Assembly: GCF_021462505.1 (NCBI RefSeq)
Contig: NZ_JAKEDV010000001.1
Location: forward strand, 310,439-374,438
From: Thermus brockianus
GTDB lineage: Bacteria > Deinococcota > Deinococci > Deinococcales > Thermaceae
DNA length: 64,000 nucleotides
Reading direction: 5' to 3'
Shown here: in pieces, positions 27,817-38,859 of the stretch
Numbering within the stretch: the stretch's first letter is position 1
How the letters are laid out: each line of letters begins with the position of its first letter
The notes under the pieces: model-generated
Database searches by the model: none
What the model saw: the letters and a program-made list of their open reading frames with translations, nothing else
Told to the model about the DNA's origin: nothing
Program-made: the position numbers and the translations under genes

Positions 27817-30111
27817 ATGCGTCGGATCAAAAAGGTTGGGGTCATAGGGGCTGGAACCATGGGCAGTGGGATTGCTGCGTTGGTTATTAGCGCAGGCATC
27901 CCAGTGGTGCTCCTGGATATACCCGGTCAGGATGACCGTAATGGTCCTGCTAAGCAGGGTCTGGAGCGTGCTCTGAAGTCCAAGTTTCCTGCGTTCATGG
28001 ATAAGGATTTGGCAAGCTACATTGATGTGGGCAATATTGAGGATGACCTAGACAAACTGAAGGATTGTGACTGGGTAGTGGAAGCAATTGTGGAAAAGGT
28101 GGAGCCAAAACGGGCCCTTTATGCCCGGCTGGAATCCGTGCTGCATCCGGATGCTATTGTTAGTTCGAACACCAGCAGCATCCCGATGCGGGTTTTGTTG
28201 GAGGGTCGCTCGGAAGGATTTAAGCGCCGCTTCTTGGGGACCCACTTCTTTAACCCGCCCCGGTACCTCCACCTATTGGAGATCATTCCAACACCCGAGA
28301 CGGACTCGGATGTTGTGGCAGCGATGCGGCGTTTTGGCGAACGTATCCTGGGTAAGGGTGTGGTTCTAGCCAAGGATAGCCCGGGATTTATCGCCAACCG
28401 GTTGGGCGTGTATGGAATGGTGCAGGCCATGCGGCTTATGGAAAAGCACGGCCTGACCATTGACGAGGTGGATGCCCTCACGGGCTCCCTCTTGGGGCGT
28501 CCTAATTCGGCTACCTTCCGTACGGCAGACCTTACGGGGTTGGACGTACTGAAGCTGGTGGCGGAAGAGCTTGCAGAGGCTACAGGAGAGGACTTTAAGC
28601 TCCCAGAGTGGTTTTATCAGCTTGTTGAGCGGGGGCTTTTAGGCGATAAGACAGGGGCAGGTTTCTACAAGAAAGTAGATGGGGAACGTTATACCCTGGA
28701 TTACGCCACCCTCGAGTACCGCCCACGCCAGAAGCTAGAGCTTCCGGAGCTGAGTGCCTTGAAGGATAAACCCTTGGAGGAACGGCTTCGGGGAGCTCAG
28801 CAACTACCCGGAAAGTACGGTGTCTTTTTGAAAGAGCTCTTTGCCTTGACGGCCCACTACACCATTTCAAAGGCCCCCGACATCGCCTATGACCTTGTAG
28901 GGGTGGACCAGGCCTTGGAGTGGGGCTTTGGGTGGGAAGAAGGGCCCTTTAAGAACATGGATGCCCTGGGGTTGGATTACGTGCGCCAGGTTTTCCGGGA
29001 GTTTGGGCTTGAGGAACCCGACTGGATTCGGGGGCATGAGCGCTTCTATCTCAACGGGACCTTCCTGGGCTTTGATGGCGTATACCACCCCCTTCCAAGC
29101 CGTCCCGACATCATTCAACTGAAGCCTCTCAAGCGGGAGGGGAGGGTCCTGCATTCTACTTCCGAAGCTTCCATCTTGGACCTGGGCGACGGGGTGCTCT
29201 TGCTGGAGTTCCACAGCAAGATGAATGCCATCGGGGAAGGGGTCCTCCGAACCCTGGAGAAGGCGCTGAGAACGGTGGAAGCGGGGGATTACCTAGGATT
29301 GGTCATTGGTAATGAGGACCCCCGGGCCTTTTCAGCAGGAGCGAACCTCGCCCTCATTCTGTCCTTAGCTCAGGAGGGAGATTGGGCTGAGCTCAAGCGC
29401 GCCACATACTTTTTCCAACAGGCCACTAAGGCGATTCGGTACGCTCCGTTCCCGGTTGTGGTGGCCCCCTTCGGTCTGACCTTGGGTGGGGGAGCTGAGT
29501 TCATGCTCCATGCAGACCATGTGCAGGCGCATGCCGAACTGTATACCGGCCTTGTAGAGGCTGGGGTCGGCTTGTTGCCCGCAGGTGGGGGCACCAAGGA
29601 GATGCTCCTGCGCTTCACGAGGGAACTTTCTGGCTTCGCCCAGGCGGACTTGTTTGAGGGTGTGCGTCGGGCATTTGAGCTTATCGCCACGGCTAAGGTG
29701 GCCACAAGTGCTCTCGAGGCCAAGAAGCTCGGCTTCCTCCGGGATCGCGATGGCATAACGATGAACCGTGACTTCCTCATCGCAGACGCGAAGCGGAAGG
29801 TGCTGGAGCTTGCTGTGGATTACCGTCCTCCCCTTCCTTCCAAAATCACAGTTCTGGGCGATGAGGCCTTGGGCAACTTAAAGTACGCCGTTTGGCAATT
29901 CCGGGAGGCAGGGGAGATCACCGACCACGAGGTCAAAATTGGCCAGGAAATTGCGTGGGTTCTTTCGGGTGGAGGTGGACCGCGACGTGAGGTGACGGAA
30001 GACTTCTTGCTGGAGCTGGAGCGCGAGGCTTTTGTCCGGCTGTTGGGCACGCGGAAAACGCAGGAGCGGATTGCCTACACTTTGAAGACGGGCAAGCCGC
30101 TGCGGAACTAA
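27817..30111 (+). CDS. fadN: 3-hydroxyacyl-CoA dehydrogenase / enoyl-CoA hydratase (FadN/FadB type)
   Basis: A 764-residue bifunctional beta-oxidation enzyme in the order dehydrogenase first, hydratase last, as in B. subtilis FadN. NAD loop [15 protein letters not shown] at the start, SSNTSSIPM, the HFFNPP motif of hydroxyacyl-CoA dehydrogenases, and a crotonase domain from about residue 455 with [11 protein letters not shown] and [16 protein letters not shown]. It hydrates 2-enoyl-CoA and oxidises the 3-hydroxyacyl-CoA. The ATG at 27817 is chosen because the in-frame TTG at 27787 lies inside the promoter/operator. It heads an operon with thiolase and acyl-CoA dehydrogenase. Confidence 0.93.
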   Translation: MRRIKKVGVIGAGTMGSGIAALVISAGIPVVLLDIPGQDDRNGPAKQGLERALKSKFPAFMDKDLASYIDVGNIEDDLDKLKDCDWVVEAIVEKVEPKRALYARLESVLHPDAIVSSNTSSIPMRVLLEGRSEGFKRRFLGTHFFNPPRYLHLLEIIPTPETDSDVVAAMRRFGERILGKGVVLAKDSPGFIANRLGVYGMVQAMRLMEKHGLTIDEVDALTGSLLGRPNSATFRTADLTGLDVLKLVAEELAEATGEDFKLPEWFYQLVERGLLGDKTGAGFYKKVDGERYTLDYATLEYRPRQKLELPELSALKDKPLEERLRGAQQLPGKYGVFLKELFALTAHYTISKAPDIAYDLVGVDQALEWGFGWEEGPFKNMDALGLDYVRQVFREFGLEEPDWIRGHERFYLNGTFLGFDGVYHPLPSRPDIIQLKPLKREGRVLHSTSEASILDLGDGVLLLEFHSKMNAIGEGVLRTLEKALRTVEAGDYLGLVIGNEDPRAFSAGANLALILSLAQEGDWAELKRATYFFQQATKAIRYAPFPVVVAPFGLTLGGGAEFMLHADHVQAHAELYTGLVEAGVGLLPAGGGTKEMLLRFTRELSGFAQADLFEGVRRAFELIATAKVATSALEAKKLGFLRDRDGITMNRDFLIADAKRKVLELAVDYRPPLPSKITVLGDEALGNLKYAVWQFREAGEITDHEVKIGQEIAWVLSGGGGPRREVTEDFLLELEREAFVRLLGTRKTQERIAYTLKTGKPLRN

Positions 30112-30133
30112 GGTGGCGCTAGGGGGATGGAAA

Positions 30134-31327
30134 ATGCGTGAGGCAGTCATTGTCAGTGCGGTGAGGAGCCCGGTTGGGCGGGGAAAGCGGGACGGCGCTT
30201 TTGCGAATCTGCACCCAGTGGATCTTTCTGCACAGGTGATGCGCGGGGCTGTGGAGCGCATTGGCTTGGATCCACGGGAGCTGGAGGATGTCCTTTGGGG
30301 TTGTGCGGTTCCAGAAGCGGGACAGGGGCTAAACATCGCACGGTTGGCTCTTTTGAGGGCTGGCTTCCCAATAGAGGTATCGGGTGCCACTGTTAACCGT
30401 TTTTGCTCTTCGGGTCTGCAGACCATTGCCATGGCGGCTCAAGCTGTAATGACAGGGATGGCGGATGGGGTGCTTGCGGGTGGCGTGGAGGTGATGAGTC
30501 AGGTGCCCATGTCTGGGTTTGTAACCCGCTTGCACCCTGAGCTTACCCCCGATACCTGGAGTCCAGAGGCGTACTCCACGTACATCGGCATGGGTTACAC
30601 CGCCGAGCGGGTAGCGGAGCGCTTTGGCATATCCCGGGAAGACCAGGACAAGTGGGCGTATAGAAGCCACCAGCTGGCAGCCAAAGCCCAGCGGGAGGGG
30701 AAGTTCACCGAGATCGTTCCCATTCGCGTACCCAAAGTGACTTTCCAGGGCACCAAGAAGGTGGTAGAGGAAACGGTCGTGGAGAAAGACGAAACTGTTC
30801 GTCCGGACACCACTCTCGAGGCCCTGGCCAAGCTCCGCCCCGCCTTCAAGAAGGGGGGCACGGTGACCGCAGGGAACGCCAGTCCCTACTCCGATGGGGC
30901 GGCGGCGGTCGTTGTCATGAGCCGGGAGAAGGCGGAGGCTCTAGGCCTAAAACCCTTGGCCCGCTTCGTCAGCTTCGCCGTGGCCGGTGTGGAGCCCGAC
31001 ATCATGGGCATTGGACCGGTGAAGGCTATCCCCAAGGCCCTTCAGCGGGCGGGCCTTACCCTGGATCAGATTGACCTCATAGAGTTCAACGAAGCTTTTG
31101 CCGCCCAGGTTTTGGCGGTGATGCGGAGCTTGGGGATGCCGGAGGAGAAGACCAACGTGAACGGGGGGGCCATCGCTCTCGGCCACCCCTTGGGGGCCAC
31201 GGGGGCTAAGCTCACGGCGCAGCTTATTTCCGAGCTTTCCCGGCGCGGTGGGGGGTATGGTCTTGTGACCATGTGCATCGGCGGCGGCATGGGGGCTGCT
31301 GGTGTTTTTGAGGTGTACCCGGCGTAG
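30134..31327 (+). CDS. fadA: Acetyl-CoA acyltransferase (3-ketoacyl-CoA thiolase)
   Basis: A 397-residue thiolase: [19 protein letters not shown], nucleophile C91 in [13 protein letters not shown], the His block [16 protein letters not shown] and the C-terminal active Cys in [12 protein letters not shown]. It cleaves 3-ketoacyl-CoA to acetyl-CoA and a shortened acyl-CoA. It begins 22 bp after the FadN-type gene. The first half has lower GC codons than the second half, which looks like a standard Thermus gene, so the gene may be a recombinant mosaic. Confidence 0.93.
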   Translation: MREAVIVSAVRSPVGRGKRDGAFANLHPVDLSAQVMRGAVERIGLDPRELEDVLWGCAVPEAGQGLNIARLALLRAGFPIEVSGATVNRFCSSGLQTIAMAAQAVMTGMADGVLAGGVEVMSQVPMSGFVTRLHPELTPDTWSPEAYSTYIGMGYTAERVAERFGISREDQDKWAYRSHQLAAKAQREGKFTEIVPIRVPKVTFQGTKKVVEETVVEKDETVRPDTTLEALAKLRPAFKKGGTVTAGNASPYSDGAAAVVVMSREKAEALGLKPLARFVSFAVAGVEPDIMGIGPVKAIPKALQRAGLTLDQIDLIEFNEAFAAQVLAVMRSLGMPEEKTNVNGGAIALGHPLGATGAKLTAQLISELSRRGGGYGLVTMCIGGGMGAAGVFEVYPA

Positions 31328-31339
31328 AAGGAGGGGAGT

Positions 31340-33070
31340 ATGGTAGAAGAGAAGAAGCTTTGGCAGAAAGGCGGCGGCTGGCTTTTGGAGGCTCCGGAGC
31401 GCATTTACACCCCAGAGGACTTTGACTCCACGATTCGCGAAATTGCCAAGACAACCCGTACGTTTGCGGAGCGGGAAGTGCTCCCTCTTTTGGAGCGCTT
31501 GGAGCATGGTGAGCTGGAGCTGAACCGCGATTTGCTCCGCAAGGCGGGGGAGTTGGGCCTTTTGGGTGCTGAAACGCCTGAAGCGTACGGGGGCCTGGAC
31601 CTTCCTAAGACAGTTTCCACGGTTATTGCTGAAAATCTCGCGGGATTAGGAGGTTTTGCCGTTACACACGGAGCCCACACCACTTTGGCCATGCTTCCCA
31701 TCATCTACTTTGGCAACGAAGCACAGAAGCAAAAGTATTTGCCGAAGATGGTGACGGGGGAATGGGTGGGCGCTTATTGCCTTACCGAACCTGGGGCCGG
31801 CTCCGATGCGCTTTCAGGGAAGACCCGGGCCACCCTTTCGGAGGATGGGAAGTACTACATTCTCAACGGTGTGAAGCAATGGATCTCCAATGCCGGCTTC
31901 GCTGACGTCTTCATCGTGTTCGCCAAGGTGGATGGGGAGAAGTTCACCGCTTTCATCGTGGAGCGGGGCTTCGGGGTGAAGGTGGGCCCTGAAGAGAAGA
32001 AGATGGGGATTAAGTCCTCCTCCACCAGGCAAGTGATCTTGGAAGACGTCAAGGTGCCCGTGGAGAACGTGCTGGGAGAGATTGGCAAGGGGCACAAGAT
32101 CGCTTTCAACATCTTGAACGTCGGGCGTTACAAGCTGGGTGCGGGCTCCATTGGTGGGGCTAAACTCGCTTTAGAGATTTCCACCAAGTACGCCAAGGAG
32201 CGGGTTCAGTTTGGTAAGCCCATCGCCCAGTTCGGCCTGATCCAGGAGAAATTGGCCGAGATGGCGACGCGGGCCTTTGCCGGGGAAAGTGCCGTTTACC
32301 GCACCATGGGCCTCATTGATGAGGCCATCGGTGACAAGAAGGGCCCGGAAGCGGTAATGGCAGGTATTGAGGAGTACGCAATAGAGGCTAGCATCATCAA
32401 GGTGCTTGGCTCGGAGGTCTTGGCCTACGCTGTGGATGAAGGGGTCCAGATTCACGGGGGTTACGGCTACTCCCAGGAGTACCCCATAGAACGGGCTTAC
32501 CGGGATGCCCGTATCAACCGTATTTTTGAAGGGACCAACGAGATCAACCGGCTTCTCATCCCAGGGATGCTCCTACGGCGGGCCATGAAGGGGGAGTTGC
32601 CCCTGGTTCAGGCGGCTACTAAGCTTCAGGATGAGCTCATGTCCCCCAGCTTTGAGGAACCTGAAGACCAAGAAGCGGCCTTGATCCAAAACTTGAAGAA
32701 GCTCGCCCTCATGCTTTCGGGCCTCGGAGCGATGCGTTTCCAGCAGAGACTAGAGGAGGAGGAGGAGCTCCTTGCCGCTGCTGCCGATCTCCTCATTGAC
32801 ATCTATGCTGCAGAAAGTGCCTTGTTGCGGGCCCGTAGGCTTGGTGGAGTGGCAGAAAAGATGGCCAGGCTCTACCTCTATCAGGCGGCAGACCGGGCGC
32901 AGATGCGAGCCAGCCAGGTGGTGCCTCGGTTAGCCCAGGGGGATGAGCAAAGCTTCATCCTCTCAGCTGTGCGCCGGCTTACAAAGCGCCCAGCGGTGGA
33001 TTTCATTTCTTTGAGGCGGGAGATTGCGGGGGCGGTCCTCGAGGCCGAGGGCTACCCCATCCCCCGCTAG
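31340..33070 (+). CDS. fadE: Acyl-CoA dehydrogenase, long VLCAD-like form
   Basis: A 576-residue acyl-CoA dehydrogenase, about 190 residues longer than the short family members because of a C-terminal helical extension after residue 400. FAD and substrate signatures are [14 protein letters not shown] and [15 protein letters not shown], then [20 protein letters not shown] and the catalytic Glu in [11 protein letters not shown]. The extended architecture is that of VLCAD/ACAD9 and B. subtilis FadE, which prefer long chains and associate with membranes. It performs the first oxidation of beta-oxidation and passes electrons to ETF. Last gene of the operon, followed by a strong terminator. Confidence 0.92.
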   Translation: MVEEKKLWQKGGGWLLEAPERIYTPEDFDSTIREIAKTTRTFAEREVLPLLERLEHGELELNRDLLRKAGELGLLGAETPEAYGGLDLPKTVSTVIAENLAGLGGFAVTHGAHTTLAMLPIIYFGNEAQKQKYLPKMVTGEWVGAYCLTEPGAGSDALSGKTRATLSEDGKYYILNGVKQWISNAGFADVFIVFAKVDGEKFTAFIVERGFGVKVGPEEKKMGIKSSSTRQVILEDVKVPVENVLGEIGKGHKIAFNILNVGRYKLGAGSIGGAKLALEISTKYAKERVQFGKPIAQFGLIQEKLAEMATRAFAGESAVYRTMGLIDEAIGDKKGPEAVMAGIEEYAIEASIIKVLGSEVLAYAVDEGVQIHGGYGYSQEYPIERAYRDARINRIFEGTNEINRLLIPGMLLRRAMKGELPLVQAATKLQDELMSPSFEEPEDQEAALIQNLKKLALMLSGLGAMRFQQRLEEEEELLAAAADLLIDIYAAESALLRARRLGGVAEKMARLYLYQAADRAQMRASQVVPRLAQGDEQSFILSAVRRLTKRPAVDFISLRREIAGAVLEAEGYPIPR

Positions 33071-33085
33071 CCTCCTAGGCTCTTG

Positions 33086-33112
33086 GCCCCCGGGGTATCC
33101 CGGGGGCTTTTT
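33086..33112 (+). terminator. Rho-independent terminator of the beta-oxidation operon
   Basis: A perfect 9-bp GC stem (33086-33094 with 33099-33107) and a 4-nt loop are followed by five T residues. The T tract runs into the stop codon of the convergent cysS gene. On the minus strand there is no T tract, so it acts for the plus-strand operon only. Confidence 0.85.
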
Positions 33113-34556
33113 AGATGAGCTCAAGCCGCCACTTGGGGCCCTCCTTGGTGTCCTCCACGATGACCCCAAGCTCCTTTAGCCGCTCGCGGATGCGGTCGCT
33201 TTGGGCGTAGTCCTTGGCCCTTCTGGCCTCCTCCCGTAGCTCCAGGAGGAGGGCGATGAGCCCTTCCAGAAGGGGCCCGGAAAGCCGGTCCTCCAAGACC
33301 CGTTGGGGGAAAAGCCCCAGGATGCCTTCCCCTAGGGTGTGGAAGAGGGCTTCGGCGCGGGCCAGGCTATCCCCCTTGGCCTCGGGCAGGAGGCGGTTGA
33401 GCTCGGGCAGGAAGGTGAAGAAGGCGGCGAGGGCCTCGGGGGTAGCGAGGTCGTCCTCAATGGCCTGGAAGAAGGCCCTTTCCAGGTCGTCTAGTGCCCG
33501 CTCCAGCCCGGGGGTGGAGCCAGGGGAAGCGGTCTTCCGCCTTTGGCGCACCTCCCGGTAGGCCTGGAGGAGGCGGGCGTAGCCCCGCTTGGCGCTCTCC
33601 AGGCCCTCCCAGGTGAAGTCCATGGGGCTCCGGTAGTGGGTCTGCAGGAGGTAGAAGCGGAGGGCCATGGGCTCGTGGGCCTTCAGGAGGTCGTGGAGTA
33701 GGACCAGGTTCCCCGTGCTCTTGGCCATCTTCTCGCCCTCTAGGAGGACGTGGTTGTGGTGCATCCAGTGCCGGGCGAAGCGGTAGCCCGCCGCCTCCGC
33801 CTGGGCGATCTCGCACTCGTGGTGGGGGAACTGCAGGTCAATGCCCCCGGCGTGGAGGTCAAACCCTTCCCCCAGGTACTTGAGGCTCATGGCGGTGCAC
33901 TCAATGTGCCACCCCGGGTAGCCTTCCCCCCAGGGGCTCTTCCAGCGCATGATGTGCCCGGGCTCGGCCCGCTTCCAAAGGGCGAAGTCCAAAGGGTCTT
34001 CCTTCTCCTCCCGCACCTCCACCCGGGCGCCGGCCCTGAGCTCCTCCAGGCGCTTACCGGAAAGCTTCCCGTACTCGGGGAAGGCCCGCACGCGGAAGTA
34101 GACGCTTCCGTTCCGCTCGTAGGCGTAGCCAAGCCTAAGAAGCCGCTCGGTGAGCTCAATCTGTTCGGGGATGTGGCCGCTTGCCCGAGGGGCGATGGAG
34201 GGGCGGAGGACGTTTAGGGCCTGGATGGCGTCAAAATAGCTCCACATGTACTTCTCCGCCACCTCCATGGGCTCTAGCCTTTCCAGCTTGGCCCTCTTCT
34301 CAATCTTGTCCTCCCCCTGGTCGGCGTCGTCCGTGAGGTGGCCCACGTCGGTGATGTTGGATACAAAGCGCACCTTGTAGCCCTTGTGGAGGAAGTAGCG
34401 GCGGAGAACATCGTAGACCACCGGTCCCCGGGCGTGGCCCAGGTGGGGGTCGGAGTAGACCGTGGGACCGCAGACGTAGATGCCCACGTGCCCGGGGGTG
34501 GCGGGTTCAAAGGGCACCTTTTGCCGCCTTAACGTATCGTAGAGGACAAGGCCCAT
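33111..34556 (-). CDS. cysS: Cysteinyl-tRNA synthetase
   Basis: A 481-residue class I synthetase. The HIGH motif is DPHLGHARG, the KMSKS motif EKMAKSTGN, and zinc ligands are present in [17 protein letters not shown] and the HHECE motif. A helical anticodon-binding domain follows from about residue 300. It charges tRNA-Cys. The ATG at 34556 lies 7 nt after a perfect TATAAT on the same strand, consistent with a leaderless mRNA; longer upstream frames run through the divergent hslO gene. Confidence 0.95.
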   Translation of the reverse strand: MGLVLYDTLRRQKVPFEPATPGHVGIYVCGPTVYSDPHLGHARGPVVYDVLRRYFLHKGYKVRFVSNITDVGHLTDDADQGEDKIEKRAKLERLEPMEVAEKYMWSYFDAIQALNVLRPSIAPRASGHIPEQIELTERLLRLGYAYERNGSVYFRVRAFPEYGKLSGKRLEELRAGARVEVREEKEDPLDFALWKRAEPGHIMRWKSPWGEGYPGWHIECTAMSLKYLGEGFDLHAGGIDLQFPHHECEIAQAEAAGYRFARHWMHHNHVLLEGEKMAKSTGNLVLLHDLLKAHEPMALRFYLLQTHYRSPMDFTWEGLESAKRGYARLLQAYREVRQRRKTASPGSTPGLERALDDLERAFFQAIEDDLATPEALAAFFTFLPELNRLLPEAKGDSLARAEALFHTLGEGILGLFPQRVLEDRLSGPLLEGLIALLLELREEARRAKDYAQSDRIRERLKELGVIVEDTKEGPKWRLELI

Positions 34557-34593
34557 AAGGAGGATTATAGGTCCCGTGGCATAATGGCGGGGT
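34557..34593. promoter_or_regulatory. Divergent cysS/hslO promoters, leaderless type
   Basis: Minus strand: TATAAT from 34569 down to 34564, 7 nt before the cysS ATG. Plus strand: CATAAT at 34580-34585, 8 nt before the hslO ATG. Both place the transcription start at or next to the start codon. No -35 matching TTGACA is obvious on either side. Confidence 0.55.
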
Positions 34594-35619
34594 ATGGGAA
34601 GGATTCTTCGGGGTTTGGCCGGCGAGGGGAACCTGCGGGTGGTGGCGGCGGAGACCACGGACATCGTGGAGGAAGCGCGGCGCCGCCACGGCCTTTCCCC
34701 CACGGCCACTGCCGCCTTGGGCCGGGCCATGACCGGGGCCCTCCTCCTGGCCCAGCTCCTCCTTAAAACCCCTAAGGAGCGCATCACCTTGCGCATGGAG
34801 GGGACGGGGCCCTTGGGGGGGCTTGTGGTGGAGGCGGATGCCCTGGGAAACGTGCGGGGGTACGTGCAGAACCCCAGGGCGGAGGTTCCCTTGCGGCAGG
34901 ACGGCAAGCTCAACGTGGGCGAGCTTCTGGGGGCCGGGGTTTTGCGGGTGGACCGGAGCCTCCCCAATGGGGAGGTCTACACCAGCACCGTGCCCCTGGT
35001 TTCCGGGGAGATCGCCGAGGACCTGGCCCACTACCTCTGGCAGTCGGAGCAGATCCCCTCCGCGGTGCTCCTGGGTGTGCGGGTGAAGGGGGAAGGGGAG
35101 GTGGAGGTGGCGGGGGGCGTGGCGGTGCAGGTGATGCCGGGGGCTTCGGAGGAGGCGATAGGCCGCCTCGAGGCCAACCTTGCGGGCATCCCGGGCCTCA
35201 CCCCTCTGCTTCGGGAGAAGGGCCTGGAGGGCACCTTGGAGGTGCTCCTCGCCGGGCTTGGCTTCGCCCGCACGGACCTTAGGGCCTTGGGCTTCCTGGC
35301 GGACGAGATCCCTGCCCGCTTCCGGTGCCGTTGCAACCGGGAAAAGGCCCTGGAGGCCCTGGTCTTCTTCACCCCTGAGGAAAGGGAGGACATGATCGTC
35401 AAGGAGGGGGGTGCGGAGGTGGTCTGCCACTGGTGCGGGGAGGTCTACCGCTTCTCCCCCGAGGAGATCCGCACCCTGGTGGCCGAGGTGCGTTGCCCCG
35501 ACTGCGGGGCGCTCTGGCTTTACCCCAAGGCGGACGGCACCGTCTTCCGCATGGAGGGGGAAACCTGCCGTTGCGGCCGCAAGGTGGAGCTTCCCGCCGA
35601 GCGCCGCCCCCAGGCCTAG
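34594..35619 (+). CDS. hslO: Redox-regulated chaperone Hsp33 with extra C-terminal Cys motif
   Basis: A 341-residue protein, about 50 residues longer than usual Hsp33. The N-terminal substrate-binding domain is normal (MEGTGPLGGLVVEADALGNV, QSEQIPSAVLLGV). The redox zinc switch is C245/C247 (FRCRCNRE) with C278/C281 (VVCHWCGEVY). Beyond the normal end lies a further segment with C301/C304 (VRCPDCGALW) and C325/C327 (ETCRCGRK), which would make a second zinc ribbon with the CxC and CxxC in reversed order. It protects unfolded proteins during oxidative heat stress. The extra motif could change redox tuning. Confidence 0.92.
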   Translation: MGRILRGLAGEGNLRVVAAETTDIVEEARRRHGLSPTATAALGRAMTGALLLAQLLLKTPKERITLRMEGTGPLGGLVVEADALGNVRGYVQNPRAEVPLRQDGKLNVGELLGAGVLRVDRSLPNGEVYTSTVPLVSGEIAEDLAHYLWQSEQIPSAVLLGVRVKGEGEVEVAGGVAVQVMPGASEEAIGRLEANLAGIPGLTPLLREKGLEGTLEVLLAGLGFARTDLRALGFLADEIPARFRCRCNREKALEALVFFTPEEREDMIVKEGGAEVVCHWCGEVYRFSPEEIRTLVAEVRCPDCGALWLYPKADGTVFRMEGETCRCGRKVELPAERRPQA

Positions 35620-35636
35620 TGGGGTAAGCTTTAGGC

Positions 35637-36050
35637 ATGTTCAAGACCATCCTTCTCGCCTACGACGGCTCGGAGCACGCCAAGCGGGCGGCGGAGGTGG
35701 CCAAGGCCGAGGCCAAGGCCCACGGGGCCCGGCTTTTGGTGGTTCACGCCTACGAGCCCGTGCCTGACTACCTGGGCGAGCCCTTTTTTGAGGAGGCCCT
35801 GAAGCGCCGCCTGGAGCGGGCGGAGAAGGTCCTGGCGGAGGGGGTGAGCCTGGCCGGGGTTTCCAGGGAGGAAGGCCTCCTCCTGGAAGGGGAGCCTGCC
35901 AGCGCCATCCTCCAAGCGGCCATAGGGGAGAAGGCGGACCTTATCGTCATGGGCACCCGGGGGCTTGGGGCCTTGGGGAGCCTCTTCCTGGGAAGCCAGA
36001 GCCAGAAGGTGGTGGCCGAGGCTCCTTGCCCCGTGCTCCTGGTGCGCTAG
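35637..36050 (+). CDS. Universal stress protein, UspA family
   Basis: A 137-residue single Usp domain starting MFKTILLAYDGSEHAKRAAE and ending with the ATP-binding loop VMGTRGLGALGSLFLGSQS (G-x2-G-x9-G-S/T) and VLLVR. The intact loop indicates an ATP-binding type. It starts 17 bp after hslO, so the chaperone and stress protein are probably co-transcribed; the sulfhydrylase gene follows 9 bp later. Precise role unknown, as for most Usp proteins. Confidence 0.9.
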   Translation: MFKTILLAYDGSEHAKRAAEVAKAEAKAHGARLLVVHAYEPVPDYLGEPFFEEALKRRLERAEKVLAEGVSLAGVSREEGLLLEGEPASAILQAAIGEKADLIVMGTRGLGALGSLFLGSQSQKVVAEAPCPVLLVR

Positions 36051-37298
<1,248 letters not shown>

Positions 37299-37334
37299 GG
37301 GGAGAGCAAAAGCACAAGCGCAAAGTATCGTGAT

Positions 37335-37370
37335 AAAAAGAACAAACCCTGCCCCCCTTGGGGGGCAGGG
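37335..37370 (-). terminator. Rho-independent terminator of the aminopeptidase gene
   Basis: An 11-bp perfect stem (37347-37357 with 37360-37370) with a tiny loop. On the minus strand it is followed by TTTGTTCTTTTT (37346 down to 37335), so it terminates leftward transcription of the aminopeptidase. The strong stem may also help end the rightward metY transcript although no T tract lies on that side. Confidence 0.8.
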
Positions 37371-37384
37371 AAACGCTTGGCCGC

Positions 37385-38611
37385 CTAAACCACCCAGACC
37401 CCCCGCCGCATGAGGGGTATGCGGGTGCCGTCCTCCAGGAGGCCGTCCACGTCCACCTCCTCCGAGCCGATCATCCAGTCAATGTGCACCAGGCTCTCGT
37501 TGCCGCCCCGTTTCCGGAATTCCTCCCCGGAGGGACGGCCCTCGAGGTTCTCCGCATAGGCTTGGCCGAAGGCGATGTGGCTTGCGGCGTTCTCGTCAAA
37601 GAGGGTGTCAAAGAAGACCAGGCCCGTCTTGGCGATGGGGTTGTCGGCCGCCACCAGGGCCACCTCCCCGAGGCGCCTTGCCCCCTCGTCCGTGTCCAGG
37701 ACCCTTTTCAACACCTCCTCCCCCTTCGCCGCCCCCACCTCCACGGCCACGCCCCTTTCAAACCGGGCCCAGATGCCCTCCACCAGGGTGCCCCCCAGGG
37801 CGAGGGGCCTCGAGGCCCGCACCACCCCTTCCACCCGCTCCCGGTGGGGGGCGGTGAAGACCTCCTCCGTGGGCAGGTTGGGGTTGCAAAGCCGCCCTTT
37901 CTTCGTGGGCGTGGCGCCTCCTTGCCAAAGGTGCCCCTCGGCCAGGCCCACCACCAGGTCCGTGCCCGGTCCCCGGAAGTGGAGGGCGTGGAAGCGCTTT
38001 GCGTTTAGGTAGGCCACCTTCTCGTGCAGGAAGCGGTTGTGGGCCTCCCAGGCGGCCACGGGGTCTTCCCGGTCCACCCGGGTGGCCTGGAAGATGGCCT
38101 CCCAGAGCTTTCCCACCGCCTCCTCCTCGGGAAGGTGGGGGAAGACCGCCTTGGCCCAGCCCGGGTGGGCGTAGGGCACGATGGTCCAGTTGGTGACGAA
38201 CTCCGTGATGGCCTCCAGGGCCGGCTTGTAGGCCCGGGCGTTGGCCTGTTGCGCCTTCCCGATGCGCTCGGGGGGAAGGCCTTCCAGGGCCTTGGGGTCG
38301 TTGCCGGAAACGGCAAGCCGCGCCGCCCCTTCCCGGAAGGCCTTGGCCATGCCCTCGTAGAGCCAGGCGGGGGCCTTCTCTAAGCCCTCCTCGGGGGCGA
38401 GGGAGAGGCGCTTGCGGGAGAGGGCGTTGTCCCCATAGATCACGGTGAAGAGGCTCGCCCCCTCCCGGTAGGCCTTTTCCGCTAGGAGGCGCACGAAGTC
38501 CAGGGCCTCAATGGGGGCCGTGGCGATGATTTCCTGCCCCCTTTCCAGGTTTAGCCCCACCCGGATGGCCAGTTCGGCGAGCTTTTCTAGGTTCTTCTGA
38601 AAGGCGTCCAC
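37385..38611 (-). CDS. M29 aminopeptidase (aminopeptidase T type)
   Basis: A 408-residue M29 metallopeptidase, matching the length of Thermus aminopeptidase T. It starts at the GTG at 38611 giving MDAFQKNLEKLAELAIRVGLNLE, and has FTAPHRERVEGVV, the metal Glu in EGIWARF, the His of ENAASHIAFGQAY and the HIDWMIGSEEVDVDG block. It is a dinuclear cobalt/zinc exopeptidase with broad specificity. A longer frame upstream runs across a separate small gene and is rejected. A strong leftward terminator follows the stop. Confidence 0.93.
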   Translation of the reverse strand: MDAFQKNLEKLAELAIRVGLNLERGQEIIATAPIEALDFVRLLAEKAYREGASLFTVIYGDNALSRKRLSLAPEEGLEKAPAWLYEGMAKAFREGAARLAVSGNDPKALEGLPPERIGKAQQANARAYKPALEAITEFVTNWTIVPYAHPGWAKAVFPHLPEEEAVGKLWEAIFQATRVDREDPVAAWEAHNRFLHEKVAYLNAKRFHALHFRGPGTDLVVGLAEGHLWQGGATPTKKGRLCNPNLPTEEVFTAPHRERVEGVVRASRPLALGGTLVEGIWARFERGVAVEVGAAKGEEVLKRVLDTDEGARRLGEVALVAADNPIAKTGLVFFDTLFDENAASHIAFGQAYAENLEGRPSGEEFRKRGGNESLVHIDWMIGSEEVDVDGLLEDGTRIPLMRRGVWVV

Positions 38612-38642
38612 GCCCCAAGTCTTTTCCCCTTTGGCCTTCCCG

Positions 38643-38783
38643 TCAAGCCCGGGGGCAGGACCGGGGGCGGCCGAGGAGGAGGGTGAGGCCGGCGAGGAGG
38701 AGGAGGGGTGGGCGGTAGGCCTCGAGGAAGACCGCAAAGCCCACCCACAAGAGGGCCAAAGCGTAGCGCAAGAGAGGCGGCAT
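38643..38783 (-). CDS. Small hydrophobic membrane protein (46 residues)
   Basis: A short reading frame with ATG at 38783 just before the aminopeptidase gene on the same strand. It encodes LLRYALALLWVGFAVFLEA, a short loop YRPP, then LLLLAGLTLLLGRPRS, that is, two short membrane segments with a basic tail. No function can be assigned. It is 31 bp upstream of the aminopeptidase GTG and fills what would otherwise be an oddly long leader. Coding status is moderate because short hydrophobic frames arise by chance in GC-rich DNA. Confidence 0.45.
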   Translation of the reverse strand: MPPLLRYALALLWVGFAVFLEAYRPPLLLLAGLTLLLGRPRSCPRA

Positions 38784-38859
38784 GGCCCCATTCTAAGGGA
38801 AGGGGGGCGGGACATTCCTCACCCCCTTCCAGGGCTAAGGTAAGGGCGAGGTGAAGCCT

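Noticed and set aside
33111-34967. 618-residue form of CysS
   Set aside because: The extension is antisense to hslO and lacks homology; the ATG at 34556 follows a perfect -10 and gives the normal length.
37385-38815. 476-residue form of the aminopeptidase starting upstream
   Set aside because: The extra N-terminus is low-complexity Ser/Pro and overlaps a separate small frame; the known enzyme length fits the GTG at 38611.
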